Shown: piece after piece, positions 43,101 through 55,372 of the stretch | Position numbering within the stretch: position 1 is the stretch's first letter | Layout of the letters: each line of letters starts with the position of its first letter | Assembly: GCA_016271365.2 (NCBI GenBank) | Contig: CM057452.1 | Location: 823,948,001-824,012,000, forward strand | Reading direction: 5' to 3' | Length of the DNA: 64,000 nt | Source of the DNA: Neoceratodus forsteri | Taxonomy: Eukaryota > Chordata > Ceratodontiformes > Ceratodontidae | The notes under the pieces: generated by a model | What the model was told of the DNA's origin: nothing | Seen by the model: only the letters and a program-made list of their open reading frames with translations | Databases searched by the model: none | Position numbers and translations under genes: made by a program

Positions 43101-43965
43101 AGGAAGGTCGCTGACCTCCTTGAGGGTGAACAACTGATATCATTTTCAACCCTTCAAATACGTTACTCGATTCCAATTACAGACTTCTTCTAAACATAGG
43201 CAGGTGGTAGTGGCAATCAAGAGACACATGGGAGAGGCGACACTAACTGTGCAGATTCAGAGAAACTGAACAGACTCTTGCAGGCAGCGGCTTAATCCAT
43301 GCAGTGTCCAAGACTTATAAAGAACTACAGGTTTTGGATATCAGTCTACCTCTCAGGATTGGCTATTACTGGGTCCAGGAGTTGTCAGTTTCACCTGATG
43401 TGGTGACTTGGGGGTGGGCCTGGAGGAACAATTACTCCTTTGTCAAACAGGACAGGTTACGAATGATACAGTTCAATATTATGAATAATTTGTATTTCAC
43501 ACCAGCCAGATTGTATAAGGTGGGGCGTGCCCTTCTCCTGTATGTACTAGGTGTCGCCTGCCCCTGGCTTGCTATACCATATGTTGTGGGGTTGTCCACT
43601 TGTTCAGACTTTTGGCAGGCTATTAAATGTCTGCTGGATCGTGGCTAGGTCTGACTCCTCTTTACCCCAGAAATATGTTTATTATATTTGCTGCCAAAAG
43701 GTATTCCTAAAACCAGAAAGGCACATATTGCTTTAGTCTCGCAGTAACCAAACTCATTGTTATGAGACACTGGAAAGAAGAAGCCCAGTTGTCTGTGAGG
43801 GAGTGGTATAAGGAGATGCTTACCGCTCTGCAATTAGAAAAGCATATCCTGTATATGGGCAACAGATCACACTTATATCAGCCCAGATGGGGCCCCTTGA
43901 GGCCTTACTTACCGCTTATAATCCACACTGACCCAATAATTAGTGGATCCATTGTTAGCAGGTAG
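40163..43965 (+). pseudogene. L1/Tx1 ORF2 (endonuclease-reverse transcriptase)
   Basis: The start ATG at 40163 gives MTSHYKVISWNIKGAQDKGK. The endonuclease continues with LQETHMKW (after a frameshift), SSNSGGVIILINRN, VGAIYGPNGE, IMGRDWNAVL (GxDxN) and SLSRIDFIL. The linker frame 41054-41728 carries the RT entry (QAIQQLTLDRAPGPDSLPN, ALITLIPKPKD). The RT then reads SYRPISLINSDIKILVKV (frameshifted), VSLDTEKAFSMVSWHFLF, and the catalytic YVDD at 42236-42247. A cysteine-histidine segment (LLYHMLWGCPLVQTF) and VREWYKEMLTALQLEKHI close the C-terminus. At least five frameshifts split it. Confidence 0.85.
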
Positions 43966-44242
43966 AACCCAAGGTGGTATCTTCAAGAATAATGTCTACA
44001 CTTGATATGGGGAAGGGTAGAGGGGTAACTGGGGAATATGGAGGATCGGAAGAGGGTGTGGGGTTTCTTAGCTTGGGACAATGTAGTGGATGTTAGAATA
44101 TTATGTGTTTATTTTAGCCGATGTAACCACAAGGCTATCATGGCATGTTTCACATTTTCATGTAATAATGCATATGCCTAGCAATCCATGGTACTATATG
44201 GATGTTGTTGAAAAATGTGAATAAAGTATACTAAATTAAAAA

Positions 44243-44258
44243 AGAAGGGGGGAGACAC
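44243..44258. repeat. Right 16-bp target-site duplication of the L1/Tx1 element
   Basis: AGAAGGGGGGAGACAC directly follows the short A tail (TTAAAAA) and matches 37837-37852 exactly. Confidence 0.95.
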
Positions 44259-44282
44259 CCAAACGCAAACAGTCCCAAGAGA

Positions 44283-44400
44283 AATAAAAAAAAATACATA
44301 CACAACCAAATGTTCCGGGACCGGGAATCAAACCCCATTCTTTCACTGTCCTGCCACCCTTAACTTCCTGTGGCATTATCCTCTGCACCATGGCAGCCAC
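44283..44400 (-). mobile_element. tRNA-derived SINE-like unit with Pol III boxes and terminator
   Basis: On the minus strand, A box TGGTGCAGAGG (44390-44380) and B box GTTTGATTC (44333-44325) both fit the Pol III consensus exactly and lie 46 bases apart. A T-arm-like GGGGTTTGATTCCC is visible. About 30 bases downstream is a run of nine T (about 44293-44285), a Pol III terminator. The acceptor ends do not pair, so this is a SINE head or tRNA pseudogene and not a working tRNA. Confidence 0.55.
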
Positions 44401-44564
44401 TTGGTAGCAGGCCACCCAACAGATCCTGTATCTTCTTCCTTTGTACAGCGACAGCTACAGGGATAACGCTAATCCTACCTGTCCTATTCTATCCCTGTAG
44501 CTGTTCTGTCTTTTGTGATTCTGACCATGCACTTTTGAATGGCACTATTATCGCTTCACTATTC

Positions 44565-44900
44565 TAACCAGCCTGACCCTGTCTTTCATTAGGTGAGGAC
44601 TCCAGAACAGAACACAGTATTTCAGGTGTGGTCTCACCAGTGACCTTCTCCTATTTCCTGTGATCAATACCCCTTCTGATACACCCCAGCATCCTATTAG
44701 CATTACTATAGGCCTTGTTCCACTGCTTAAATGATGGAGTTAGTAATGTTGAATCCTAGGTCCCAGATCTGTACTGCTATTTTCAGTAAAAACTACATGG
44801 ACCTTGTCTCCTTGATGGCCAGCTGGAGTAACAGCCTCTAAACTTTTCAAACCAGTCAAAGAAAATTAGTCCAAGTCTGGTCTCTGAAGGGGACAGAGTT
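44565..44900 (-). mobile_element. CR1 LINE RT fragment, upstream half of split copy
   Basis: Minus-strand reading gives LGLIFFDWFEKF near 44880-44840, then after an internal deletion RMLGCIRRGIDHRK, SLVRPHLKYCVLFWSPHLMK. These are CR1 RT and thumb motifs. The 3' continuation is at 37470-36948. It ends against unassigned sequence near 44900, which extends to the next LINE tail at 45131. Confidence 0.7.
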
Positions 44901-45130
44901 TATACTCCGCTGACAATGTGACTTTAGTCAGAGAAAGGAATCATACGATTATGGGTGTAAACCTGAGACAAGATGACACTCACTCCAAATGTCCAAATGT
45001 AAACTTAGAACATTCTTCAGGGACTACAGAACTATGATAGTCTGAGCTCAGGTGTTTACACAGCAGGTAGCTCCACACAAAGAGGAAACGTTCCAGGGGA
45101 GAGGCATCCTTATTCTGGATATTGGCTAAC

Positions 45131-47480
45131 TTATTTATTTGTTTGTTTGTTTTTGTTAACTTGATAAGTACACTAGACATGATATATGCCTATTTTCAGG
45201 TATAACCTGGGAGAGTACAAAATGAAAGAAACCTACATAAACATAAAATGAGACCAGTAATAGAAAAGTAGTAAAAAAAATATTCTGTACATGGTGTTGT
45301 GTACATAGCAACTGAAGTTGCATAGGTATGCAGAGTTCCTGGGAGTTATAAAATAGCAGACATAGTAAAAAGCAACAAAAATGAACAAGGGTAGTAAGTA
45401 CAATATTTGGTGTAACCAATAGGCAAAATAACACAAGGTATTACAAAGAAAAGGCAATGCTACATCATACATATACTAGAGGAGGACAATTTATGTACAT
45501 AATTAAGACATGAGAAGGTACTGTAGAAGTAAGAGTGAACAGCAGAAAGGGTTAAGGCATTTGTAGAAAGGGAGGAAACAGATATAGGTGCACCAAACAG
45601 AAAGTAAGAGCAGAATGGGTTAGGGGAAGACTAGAGAGGGGGAGGAACAAAAACATAAGTGCAGCAAGAAATTCATGGTGAAGAAACACAAATAGTCAAG
45701 GCATAATTGGAAAGCTCATGTGGGAAGTAGTAGTGAACAGCAGGTGAGAGAGCTGAAGATAGTGGTGACACTCCCTTTTGAAGTGACTATGCAAAGAGAA
45801 AGAGTCTGACAGAGATTGGGAGGGAGTTTAATAGCATTGGGGCAGAGTGTGAAAAGGCTTGGGAGCCCATGGTCACTGTGGGTGCATCAGGACAGAGAGT
45901 AAGGGCTGTTCTCTGGAGCCAAAGGTTTAGGGAAGAGAAGAGGAGATAATAATGAGGCAAGGGATGATGGTACTCTGGTGCACATCTGTTATATCCATTT
46001 ATTCGTTATAGTACCAAGGACATAAGAGTGATAGGTATCAGGGATAGCCAGTTTAAGTCTCTGTGAAGCCAGCAGCAATGGGTAAGATGGTGTGATGACA
46101 GTGCAAAGCAACATATATTATTGTAAGTAGTATTCCATCTGTGAATATGAGTTTTGGCTGTGCAGGCATAAACAGCAGCAGGACAGTGGCTAAGGGTAGG
46201 AAGAAGTAAACCCTGAGCAACAGCCTTTCTAGCAAAGGATGTGAGAGCAAGGCTAGATTTGAAGGCAAGGCCTAGTTTGTAGTTCACAGTCTTATATACA
46301 TTAGCAATGTGTTGGGCAAAGTCCTGTGAGGGATCAAGGGTGACACCAAGATATTTAAAGTAGGGAACATTACCAATAACTGAGTCATCAAGACTGGAGA
46401 TGGACAGTTGCCCAGTGCATGTTCTTAGCTTGGGGGCAGAGCCAAATAGCACACAATAAGTTTTGCTGGAATTGAGTAGTAATTTATTATTTGACAGCCA
46501 GGAGTGAATTTTATGGAAGTTAGCATTAAGGGTGGAGTTGAGGTAAGCAGTGTTATCTGAGCTAGAGTATGGTATTAAGTCATCAGCATTGAGTAGTGAA
46601 GAACAGGAAGAAGTATTTAGAGACTAGTCATTGATAAAGATAGTAAAGCAGAGAGGACCAAGTATAGAACCTTGGGGCACACCAACACTAGTAGTGGAGA
46701 GAGAAAATACAGCTGAGTTAAGTTTGACAAATTGCCAGTAAGGTAGTTCAGATACCAGCTAACTGCAGCAGAGGAAAAACCAAAGGAGGGCATCTTAGCT
46801 AAAAGAAGAGAATGATCAGCAAGATCAAATTCCTTTGTAAGATCAATAAAAACAGCACCTGCAAGTTGACCATTGCCCATATCAACCCTGGTGTCATCAG
46901 TAGACTTTAGCAGAGCAGTTGTGGCACTATGGTCACTTCTGAAACCATGCTGGGAATCTGAGAGGAGGCCGTAGTCTTGTAGATAATTGATTGTTTGGAT
47001 AGATATTATCTTTTCCAGAGGTTTATAAAGAACCTCAAGGACAGCAAAGGGGTGGTATTAGAAATAGATTTAATGTCTTAAAAACTGGAACAACCCTGGT
47101 AATTTTCCATGTATGTGGGACTATACCAGTGCATAGGGATAGGTTGCAAATGCATGTACAGTAAGGGTGGAGGTAAGTAGGGGGCAGCTAGTTTTAGTAA
47201 CCATGGTTCAAGACCATCACAGCCAACACTACTACAGACAGAGATAGCATTTAGAAGTCTAGGTACCTCACTTATGGAGACTGAGTATAAGAAGTGGGGA
47301 AGAGTATGAGGGGCTTCATCAGTGAGAAAGGAATTAGAGTCCAATTGAGAGGTAGTCTCATGGGAGTATTTGACAGATCTGTGAAATAAGAGTTGAAACT
47401 TGACTCCTTTGGGAATTTTTCCTTGCATTCTGATGCACTACACAGCCTAGGGTTCATATCCACATTGGACCATGGCACAA
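45131..47480 (-). mobile_element. L2/Rex1-like LINE, family A, 5'-truncated
   Basis: Tail TTATTTATTTGTTTG at 45131; sense-strand hairpin AGGCATATATCATGTCT (45175-45191, one G-U wobble). The C-terminal RT frame is at 46452-46006 (VPYFKYLGVTLDPSQDFAQH). RT motifs at 46880-46617 include AVFIDLTKEFDLADHSLL, and SLLNADDLIPYSS carries the ADD box in a third frame near 46600-46560. The linker frame is at 47428-47078 (SVGCDGLEPWLLKLAAP). The copy starts in the linker near 47480. Several frameshifts are present. Confidence 0.8.
46006..47428 (-). pseudogene. LINE reverse transcriptase (family A, third copy)
   Basis: Frames 47428-47078 (linker, fingers entry), 46880-46617 (LTKEFDLADHSLLLAKM) and 46452-46006 (thumb and C-terminal domain) together follow the order of the RT at 29290-28031. 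The catalytic box reads NADD in a third frame, so both Asp remain. KEF replaces KAF in the conserved D-A-F motif. The separating frameshifts and the loss of the endonuclease make it inactive. Confidence 0.75.
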
Positions 47481-50400
47481 GACTTCAGTCATAGTGGCTG
47501 TAGTTGTACAGATATCAGTTTCTGTATTCACTGTGTGAGTTAACAATATTTCTCAAATACTGTGAAAGGTTAACCACCACCAGGGGGATAAATTCTGTTG
47601 TCTATCTGGGGCTAGATGCTGAGTCCTCCAGGAACAGACTGGCAACTTTTTTGGGACAGAAAGTCAGCCACCTCAGGTCATTTATTTCATCTTTGAAGCT
47701 TCTCTAAAATCGTGATATTTTGTTTATGGAGAGAAAAAAAGACATGAGTGTCAGGGGCACAAAATAGGACAGATCTGTTTTGGAATTGCAGCAGTCATGG
47801 AATCAGAAATATTATTTGCCTTTCTTTGGTGCCAGATATTATAGAAGGTGACAAGGTCACTGCAGATCAATGGATCAGACTCTAGTAGGCAGGAGTAAAC
47901 AGTGATTGGGAAACAATTTCCAGCCATCATGTAAGCATGCAGTCACTGGTCTTCCATTTCTCTTTAACAGGAAGGTAAGGGTTGACTACCTCAGAAAAGA
48001 CAATCTAAGGAGTGCCAAGAAGTGGCTCCACATCAAGTCATTGAGAGGAAATCCAGGAAGGCACAAATAGCTCAGATAAAGCCACGAAACTCAAAGCCGT
48101 GCATCCAGAATACTGGTGTAGATTTGGGGGGGGAAGTAAGATTTACTATTACAACACTGTGCCACCATGGACCACCACTCCAGTGAAATTTTGTAATCTA
48201 CTTTTTTTCCTTCCTCAGCTGTATTCTGGATGTGCAGTTTTGAGTTTTGCTGCTTTGTCTGTACTGTTTCTGACCACATTGGCTTCCCTCTCAAGAACTT
48301 GATGTGCTACCCCAAGAAGCTACGAGGGACTCATGCAATGTTTCCCATAAAGCAATATGATCTACAGTAAGTCTTCAGAATTCAGTTGATGTGGCCTTTG
48401 AGTGCACAGTAGGACAGGCTGTGACTGAGTTAACCTTTTCTGTTTCATAGGGATATACATGAGGCAATATTCTCCTTTCTATTTAGGATGGCACTGCTTA
48501 TAAGAACTATATTTCAAGATCCCTGTTGACAATGTGGGGTAATGCAGAAAGAAGAAATTCCTTTATACGCTTGCCTAATTTCCTTTCCTGTTAACTTTAG
48601 CCTGTTGTCAATGGGCCCCTCCCTGAAATCATTGGCTATTTAGAAAATATTGTCAGAGATATGCAGTGTGTGTGTGTATCTGGAAATTAGTTACATGATT
48701 AATTCTGTGATCAGAGTTGCATGTTACATCTAAAAGACTCCAAAATATAGAGAGGAAAGTTTTTTTTCTTTTGGAACAACTGGTGATATCATGTTTAATA
48801 CAGGAGATCTGTAAAAAACTTTTCAGCTCCTCACAGGTGGTTAGCTCATGATGTGTAGCGATAATGCAACAGTGCAAATGTTTTCTTATTATTAGCAGAA
48901 CACCACTAGGAGGTGACACTACCTCATGGAAGCACCAAGCTCTGACTACAGTATCAAGGGAAAATGATGGACATTACATACAAGACACAAGATTGAGGTG
49001 ATGAATACACAGAACTCCTGTAAAAGAGTTAAGTAAGTTTTTATTATCATTTACTATGTTACAGCACATTAATGGATTTAATCTGTTATGAATGGCTTCT
49101 CTTTAGGCATAGATGTTAAGTTGTTGGAACTGCAAGGCAAAAATATGAACTGAGGGTACTTGGTGAATGGAATGTTCTTGTACTCAGGGTTAAACAGTTT
49201 GCTAATGAAGTGCACCACTCAAACATCTGGTAGGGGTGCATATTACTGTATGTAATGCTTTCCACTGACAACATTGAGTTAAGAGAAAGGAAATTACAGT
49301 AAGTTCAGTAGTAAGGAATTTCTTCTCTGTCCCTGTAACATATACTTATTATTAACAACACTCAGGAAGCCTCCTGGCAGACCCCACTGGTTAACCCTCA
49401 GGTCCCTCTCCACATGATTATCTAGCATTGTGTTATCACTGGCAGGACCTGTTATAGATAGTTAGGGTTTCACAAAACTTTCCTAGTCACACGTCCCAGG
49501 TGCTGCAGCACTTTGTAACAAAGTCTAGCACTAGCCAATACGGGCTGCAGCCAAGGTCATGCAGACCAAGGCACTGTCCACCATGTCCAAGATGGCCACC
49601 TGAGTTCTCTGCACATGCACAATGAATGGATAATATCACTTTAAAATAGACAATCAATAGGTAATGTCCTTTAAAATAGACAATTACATAAAATAAAATA
49701 TATCTGATAAAAGAGCAAATAAATAAACAAAAACAAAATAAAAAAGTTCCTTGTCCATTTTAATGTGTGCTCATTTTAATTTGGCCATTACAGCAGGTGG
49801 AGTTGTGTGTTAAGGCAGGATTCTGTGTGTTCTGGCACAATGGGTAGGTAACCCCCCACCTCATGTCTCCAGCCAGTCCCCAGAAATAATATTTTTATTT
49901 GTACTCATTTTATTGAGTGCACTATTTAAAAAACTGAGACCATGTGTTGCATTTGGATCTGGTTTTGAATTTCTCCCATCAGTAGCTATAGCACATTTCT
50001 AGAGAGACTGTAAGATGCCATCAGTGAGATTTTTTTTAATTCCTGTTCCTGCCTTGTTCTGAAGGCTTATGGCTGACTTGGGTCAATAATGCTCAGTGAC
50101 TTAGTGTCACTTATTTTGGAGGAACTCCATTTAGCCTCCAGCAGATAGCATTGCAAAGTAGTGGAAATCGTGATGAGGGCCAAGGTCTGTTGTGCTACAG
50201 AACCATGCCTCAGACTGCTGAAGCAGGAGAGGTTCTTTAAGTTACAGTGGAGTGGGTGAGGTTTTCAGTTTTAAGGGAAAAGAAAACAGATGAGCATAAT
50301 TTTAAAAATACATATCTTGTACAATACAAGGTTGCTGAAATGTGGCGTGGGTGAATTTAAAAAATGATTGCTGAATGATAGTGGTTTGTAAAGTAAAGTA

Positions 50401-53400
50401 AAGGCTAGTATTGACTTTACTTTACAAATATGACTGCCACAAGTGCTTTTTTAAAAATCTAACCAGATGCCTTAATATTGCAATGTGCTATGTCTTGCTT
50501 GCCAGACAAAGAGTGAAGCCACAGGTTTCTTTTCCTGAAACCCATGATTTTGAAATCTTCTTGATAGATCAGTGTGCAGTAAAATTCCTATTCATTTTAT
50601 AAGCATAGTTATACATGGAGATGCACTCTATGTGCCAGGTGGGTGGGTTGAGCAAGATAGGATCAGTTAGTTAGTCATGGTAGGAAAAGATACTGTAATA
50701 TGTAACAAATCTGAGTCTTTGAAAATGTACATCTGATTTTTTTTAAGGTACAAACTAGTTTGGGTGTTTGGAAAGTTGTGATTTGGTCAGCTAGGTGATG
50801 GGATGGGTGGGGTGGGGAGTGGTAGAGGTAATGAAAGCCAACATGTTTGTCATTTGTTTGTTTGTTTTCTCAGCATGGCAGGTAGTCATTTTCCATGTTA
50901 CTGACTGGCAACTAGATACTGTGTAATTATGGGGGAATACTTATACAGTTTAGTGTAGTTCTCAGCCAATTAGGACCCTGACATATTTTTTTGACCCATT
51001 TCATAAGTTAAAGACCAGTATGAAACGCATTATAAGCCTATCTTATGGAAATCAGTTTGTAAGGTAATAGTATGACTATGGGTCAGAAATCTTTAAAACC
51101 AAACATTGACTTTCCTTTCTTTTTTTTTCTCATTTGTATGCAAATCCTTTAAATTTAAGTTGACATTTAATGGAATAAATAGTATTAAAAAAATCCAGAA
51201 CAAATAGAACTTTTTCTCTTTAGCTTAGGGATGTACTGTTTCTCAGCAAGTTTAATTCTATTATTGTTTCTGGTGTACCTGCAAATATAGTACAGTAGTA
51301 ATTGCATATTGCTATTGTAAAAACAAACTGGATTTCATTTGTGTAATCTAATGGTAACATACTAGTTCACTGCAATTGTAATTAGTATGTACTACTTAAT
51401 GCTATGGTACTGTAGTCCTTGATGCCCTGGGTTTCTGGAAAAGTAGGAGTTGCACCCAAATGAAGCTATACCAGTATTTACAATTCTCACTGAATAAATG
51501 TTTTAACACATTTGGTGGACAGAATCCTTTGCACACTTCATATACACAAGACACACTGGAGCTTTCTTGCCCCATTGAATCATGGCTATATATTATTATC
51601 TTATGTCTCTGCAATTACTAAACTAGCTCTCATCCTTGCTACCCTATAACCTATGTACCTCAACACACTTCAGGATTTTCAGTTCTCTTCTGGAATTGAT
51701 TACTTGTACTGTACCCCGCCTTCATTGTTTATGTATGTGCACCTGTTGTTGTCATTATATTTGTGATTTCTGTATCATTCCCTGCTGTTTCATCACCTGC
51801 AAGTTTCACTTGACAATGAACTACACCTCAAGGTGTCTGTACTATCCCAGTCATCAAATTTTAAACAAATAAATATAGTTTTTTTTTTTTAGGTTGGGAC
51901 CATCTGATACCAGAAAATGATCCACGGCAAACATTTCTTCCACTTTAACAAGGCAAATTTCCAATTTATGCAAATTCATAATGCTAGATTTTATCTGCAG
52001 CCTTCTTAAAACAGACAGTATGCATAATACATACAGTACTGACAGTACAAGACATACAATCAACCCTGAAGCAAAACCAAAATGACTCAGTATCCTGAGA
52101 ACAGGTGTACTGGTGCCATACCTAGTACTTCAAGAATCATTCAAGGACCAGTATAGAATAGCCTAAAATTTGGCAATTTTATTAAATGAACAAAATTGCA
52201 GCACAATTTTGTATTGGACACTAATCCTCTTACTTAGTTCCTTTTCATTTTTCTATTTTCAAATGTTCTACTATACTTAATCATTTAAGTTATTTCTTTA
52301 TCATAAGACCACAGCCATCCAACAATTAAATTAGCAACCTCCCAGATTTATATAAAGTGTCGTCATTCCATAAAGTGCTGTACAGTGTAGGCAGAGAGAA
52401 AAGGCAATTGATGTTCATTTCAAACACAAAAACCAGTACTGTGCGACAAAGAGTTGAACTTCTGTGTAGATTTAAAGTGTCAAACATCCACAGAGTGCTA
52501 ACAAGCCAAAGCAAGAAACAATGTCTCATTCAGAAAAGCCAGTCTGTGGGACGGGAGGTTCCAGAGAATAAAACAATTATTGTAGCATCTTAGTAACATC
52601 ACTCAGTAAATATTCTCGGTATCCCAATCAAAACAGCACATCAACTTTCAGCTAAACTTGCCCAATATCTGTAATTTGCAAGTATAGGTCATTTCTCAAA
52701 TAAACTAATGGCTCCTTCTGCTTTCAGCATATTTTAGTGACCTTGTTGAGCACCCTCCTGCTGAAACAATGCTGATTTACCATTTGTTTCCGACATCTCA
52801 AATATTTTTTAAATTCAGAAAGGACAGAAAACATTATTTCACATATCAGGTCCATTGTCAAATCCATTTCAGAAAGCAGGGTCCCCTCCGGTTGTTAATC
52901 CAACAAATCCCACAGAGCGCAAACAGCAAATCAGCAGCACATCAAGAAACTCTGTTATTTGGATAGATCCAGTGGCTGAATAAAGCATAATTTAGTGCAT
53001 AAAAACTAGAGATAGAAACAAAAATATGATGCAGAATGCCGAGAGCAACGGCCGAGCGGCGCACTCGGCTAACACAGCAAGTGGTGCAATTGGTGATGTT
53101 TCAGGAAGCCCCTTCATCAGACCAATCAGACATAGTCAGTTGTGATTTTAAATATCATAGAAAGTGCATGTGCAAACAGAAAAAAAAGCGTGCTTGTTCT
53201 CACATCAAAGGTGAAATCTAGTACCAAAAAGACTTGCGCAAATGAATCTAATATATTGAAAGCAAGCTTTTCTAATGTAAAGAGAGCTACACATAATTCA
53301 TCGAGTACAAAGAAAAATACCATTTTGTGCCCTCAGTAGTTCATTCATTAAACATTTTTTTCTTATAAACAACTATGTACACTATAGAAATATTTTTATT

Positions 53401-53845
53401 AGAAACGTTGCAACTATCATCTTTTTTATATAAGCAACATTCCTAGGCGCTTCAACAAATCATACCCAAAGAGGAACAAATCTCATATTTTGCCTCAAGA
53501 AGCAAACACAGTGACACAAACAGCTAATTTTGTTAATAAATATACATACTATCTCTTTCTTTCTACTTAAATCAAATAATTTTTCTTTTATAAAGATAGA
53601 CTTCAATAAATCCACAAGGGGCTGAAAACCAAATGGTTAGACTCACATGTCAGACCCCCATCTTTTAATTTTAAATGTAAAATTTCTGTTTATTTTAAAT
53701 TATTAATTGTTGATTTAAAACTAGCACAATATCACTACACATGTGAAATAAATTCTGTTTTAGGCATATATTCACAAACATTGTTTATGATTACTTGAGT
53801 TACCATAAAACCAGAGGTACAGCTATAACAAAGAGTTCAAGGGCT
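47481..53845. other. Long unrecognised AT-rich stretch
   Basis: I see no coding region or named repeat family over 6.3 kb. Local items: a short GT run (48667-48679); a YY1-like AAGATGGCC at 49590-49598 within a moderately GC-rich patch; the phrase CTTTAAAATAGACAAT twice near 49640 and 49671; a perfect inverted repeat at 50385-50428; and a CpG-rich patch at 53030-53080 (GCCGAGCGGCGCACTCGGC). The open frames are short and unsupported. This may hold ancient repeats or unique intergenic sequence. Confidence 0.4.
50385..50428. repeat. Perfect 15-bp inverted repeat
   Basis: TTTGTAAAGTAAAGT (50385-50399) and ACTTTACTTTACAAA (50414-50428) are exact reverse complements with a 14-base spacer. It could fold as a hairpin. 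No element boundaries were found around it. Confidence 0.85.
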
Positions 53846-55320
53846 CAATTCTCAAAGAAGACCTTAGAGTGGCACAAAGTGCATTGGATGCACCATGCAC
53901 CAAAGCACCCTGCATCATCAGCAATGTACCCTATTCTGCAAGAAACACATTATGCACTAGATGCAGTGTAGGCAAAACACAAGTGCAGGCAGCATCAAAA
54001 CACAAAGGGGTGGAGGAATGGCTGAACCATGGAGGATGCAGCAAGACTAGAGGGGGAAGCCAACCCCAGAAACATGGAGAAAGAAGACTGGGCACCCAGG
54101 AAGAAAAACTTCACAGACCAGGAGACAGACATCCTCCTGGTGCAATTAGACCCAGGTAGAACACATGAGCATGATGGCCAATGGTGCAAGGCCCTTACCT
54201 GAGTGTGACATTCAGCAGGCAGATCTGCTACTGTCCCAGGAGGGGACCAGAAGGTACAGACACAATAGCAGGAGGCATGGAATGAGGTAGCAGACTCATG
54301 AATGCAGTGGCACCCTGCAGACACAAGTGTGAGGGAGCTGCAGAAGTGGCATTGTGACATCAGTGCCATGCCAAGGAGAAGGCAGCCCACAACAGGCACT
54401 GCTCAATGGCATGGGTGGAGGACCCTCATAACCATGGCCCCTCAGCAGACATGAGAAATGTGTAGTGGCACAAATCAGCATGTGCAGCATACAGGGTGAC
54501 ACTGAGCTAGACCTGTATTGGCAACAACATGTACAAGGTAAGCACCAGACATGCATGTGGTGGGTGGCACCACTGTGCAGACAGCAGATGTGGCACCACC
54601 AGTGGAGGATATCACACCGCATGGGTGCCAGGGACCCATAATGGACAGGGACCCAGGGGGCAGACTCAGAGGGACACAGGGTGGCCTGGGCCACCATGCA
54701 GATTCATGGATGCAAGAGGCAACCCCTCCACTGGGTGCCACAGGCTGAGCATGCACCATGGCAATGACCACATACTGGCACATGGGCACCAGAGGTAATG
54801 CACTGTGCACATCTGTCTGTACACCCAGCAGGTACCCAGACTACATCGACTGGAGGACATGCTACTGCCAGGCTGGTGACAGATATTGAGGTGGATTACC
54901 AACATGGAAATGACACCGACAGCAATGCTGTGCTGTCCAACAGCTGCAGCACTGTGGGACACAGCACATCTGTGGCCAGAACTGCAGACCAGCACCAGAC
55001 CACGGTGGACACTCAGCAGCAGGGGGACAGATGGGATGGCACTGTGGAAGGACAGGCAGACAGTGCACTCACCACTGGAGGCCATGACAGCCAGGCACAC
55101 AGCACCACCACACCAGACCATGGAGGTGCAGGTGGGACAGATGAACATGGTGCAATACTGGATGATGACCTTGGGGATGACCTGTCATGATACTGCCAGG
55201 ACATCCTGCTCACTCAAGTGGCATCACAGCATGAGCTGGCAGGGATATGAGACAGCGTACGGGAACACACCACTGCCATGGTAGCACACATGGGACAGTT
55301 GCAGCTGACAGTGGCAGACA
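53846..55320 (+). mobile_element. Harbinger-like element, left half
   Basis: It begins GGGCTCAATTCTCAAAGAAG, a start typical of vertebrate Harbinger terminal repeats, and carries a decayed Myb/SANT-type gene (next entry). It stops at CAGACA (55315-55320), where a LINE is inserted. The other half resumes at 60155 with CAGACAACAAGG. The sequence is very poor in CpG and rich in CA/TG, as expected for an old methylated element. Confidence 0.6.
54029..55320 (+). pseudogene. Harbinger Myb/SANT-like DNA-binding protein, first part
   Basis: In Harbinger transposons a Myb-like partner protein binds DNA beside the transposase. The ATG at 54029 opens a short frame in which residues 24-40 read RKKNFTDQETDILLVQL, the first Myb helix. 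In shifted frames follow GTRRYRHNSRR, then AWNEVADS, and TSVRELQKWHCDISAMPRR, the third helix (usual form RTVxELxKKW). A C-terminal helical tail reads DSVREHTTAMVAHMGQLQL and TVAD at 55258-55320, where the LINE interrupts it. At least three frame breaks occur. Superfamily call confidence is moderate. Confidence 0.65.
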
Positions 55321-55372
55321 TTTATTTATTTATTTATTTATTTATTTATGAGTTTTACCAGGAAGGCATACT

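Larger units (their letters stand above)
37853..44242 (+). mobile_element. Full-length L1/Tx1-like LINE (6,390 bp)
   Basis: Bounded by perfect 16-bp duplications. The order is a short 5' UTR starting GGGGTCACGTGATGAC with an E-box CACGTG (37858-37863), ORF1 (37993-38868), a long ~1.3-kb inter-ORF region, ORF2 (40163-43965), and a 3' UTR with AATAAA (44220-44225) and a short A tail. L1-type ORF1p and ORF2p motifs are all present. Frameshifts and stops break both ORFs, but the RT dyad YVDD survives. The near-perfect ends make it one of the younger insertions in the window. Confidence 0.9.

Noticed and set aside
49480..49620. YY1-like AAGATGGCC patch as an LTR or promoter
   Set aside because: A single short motif without a partner LTR or a downstream gene.
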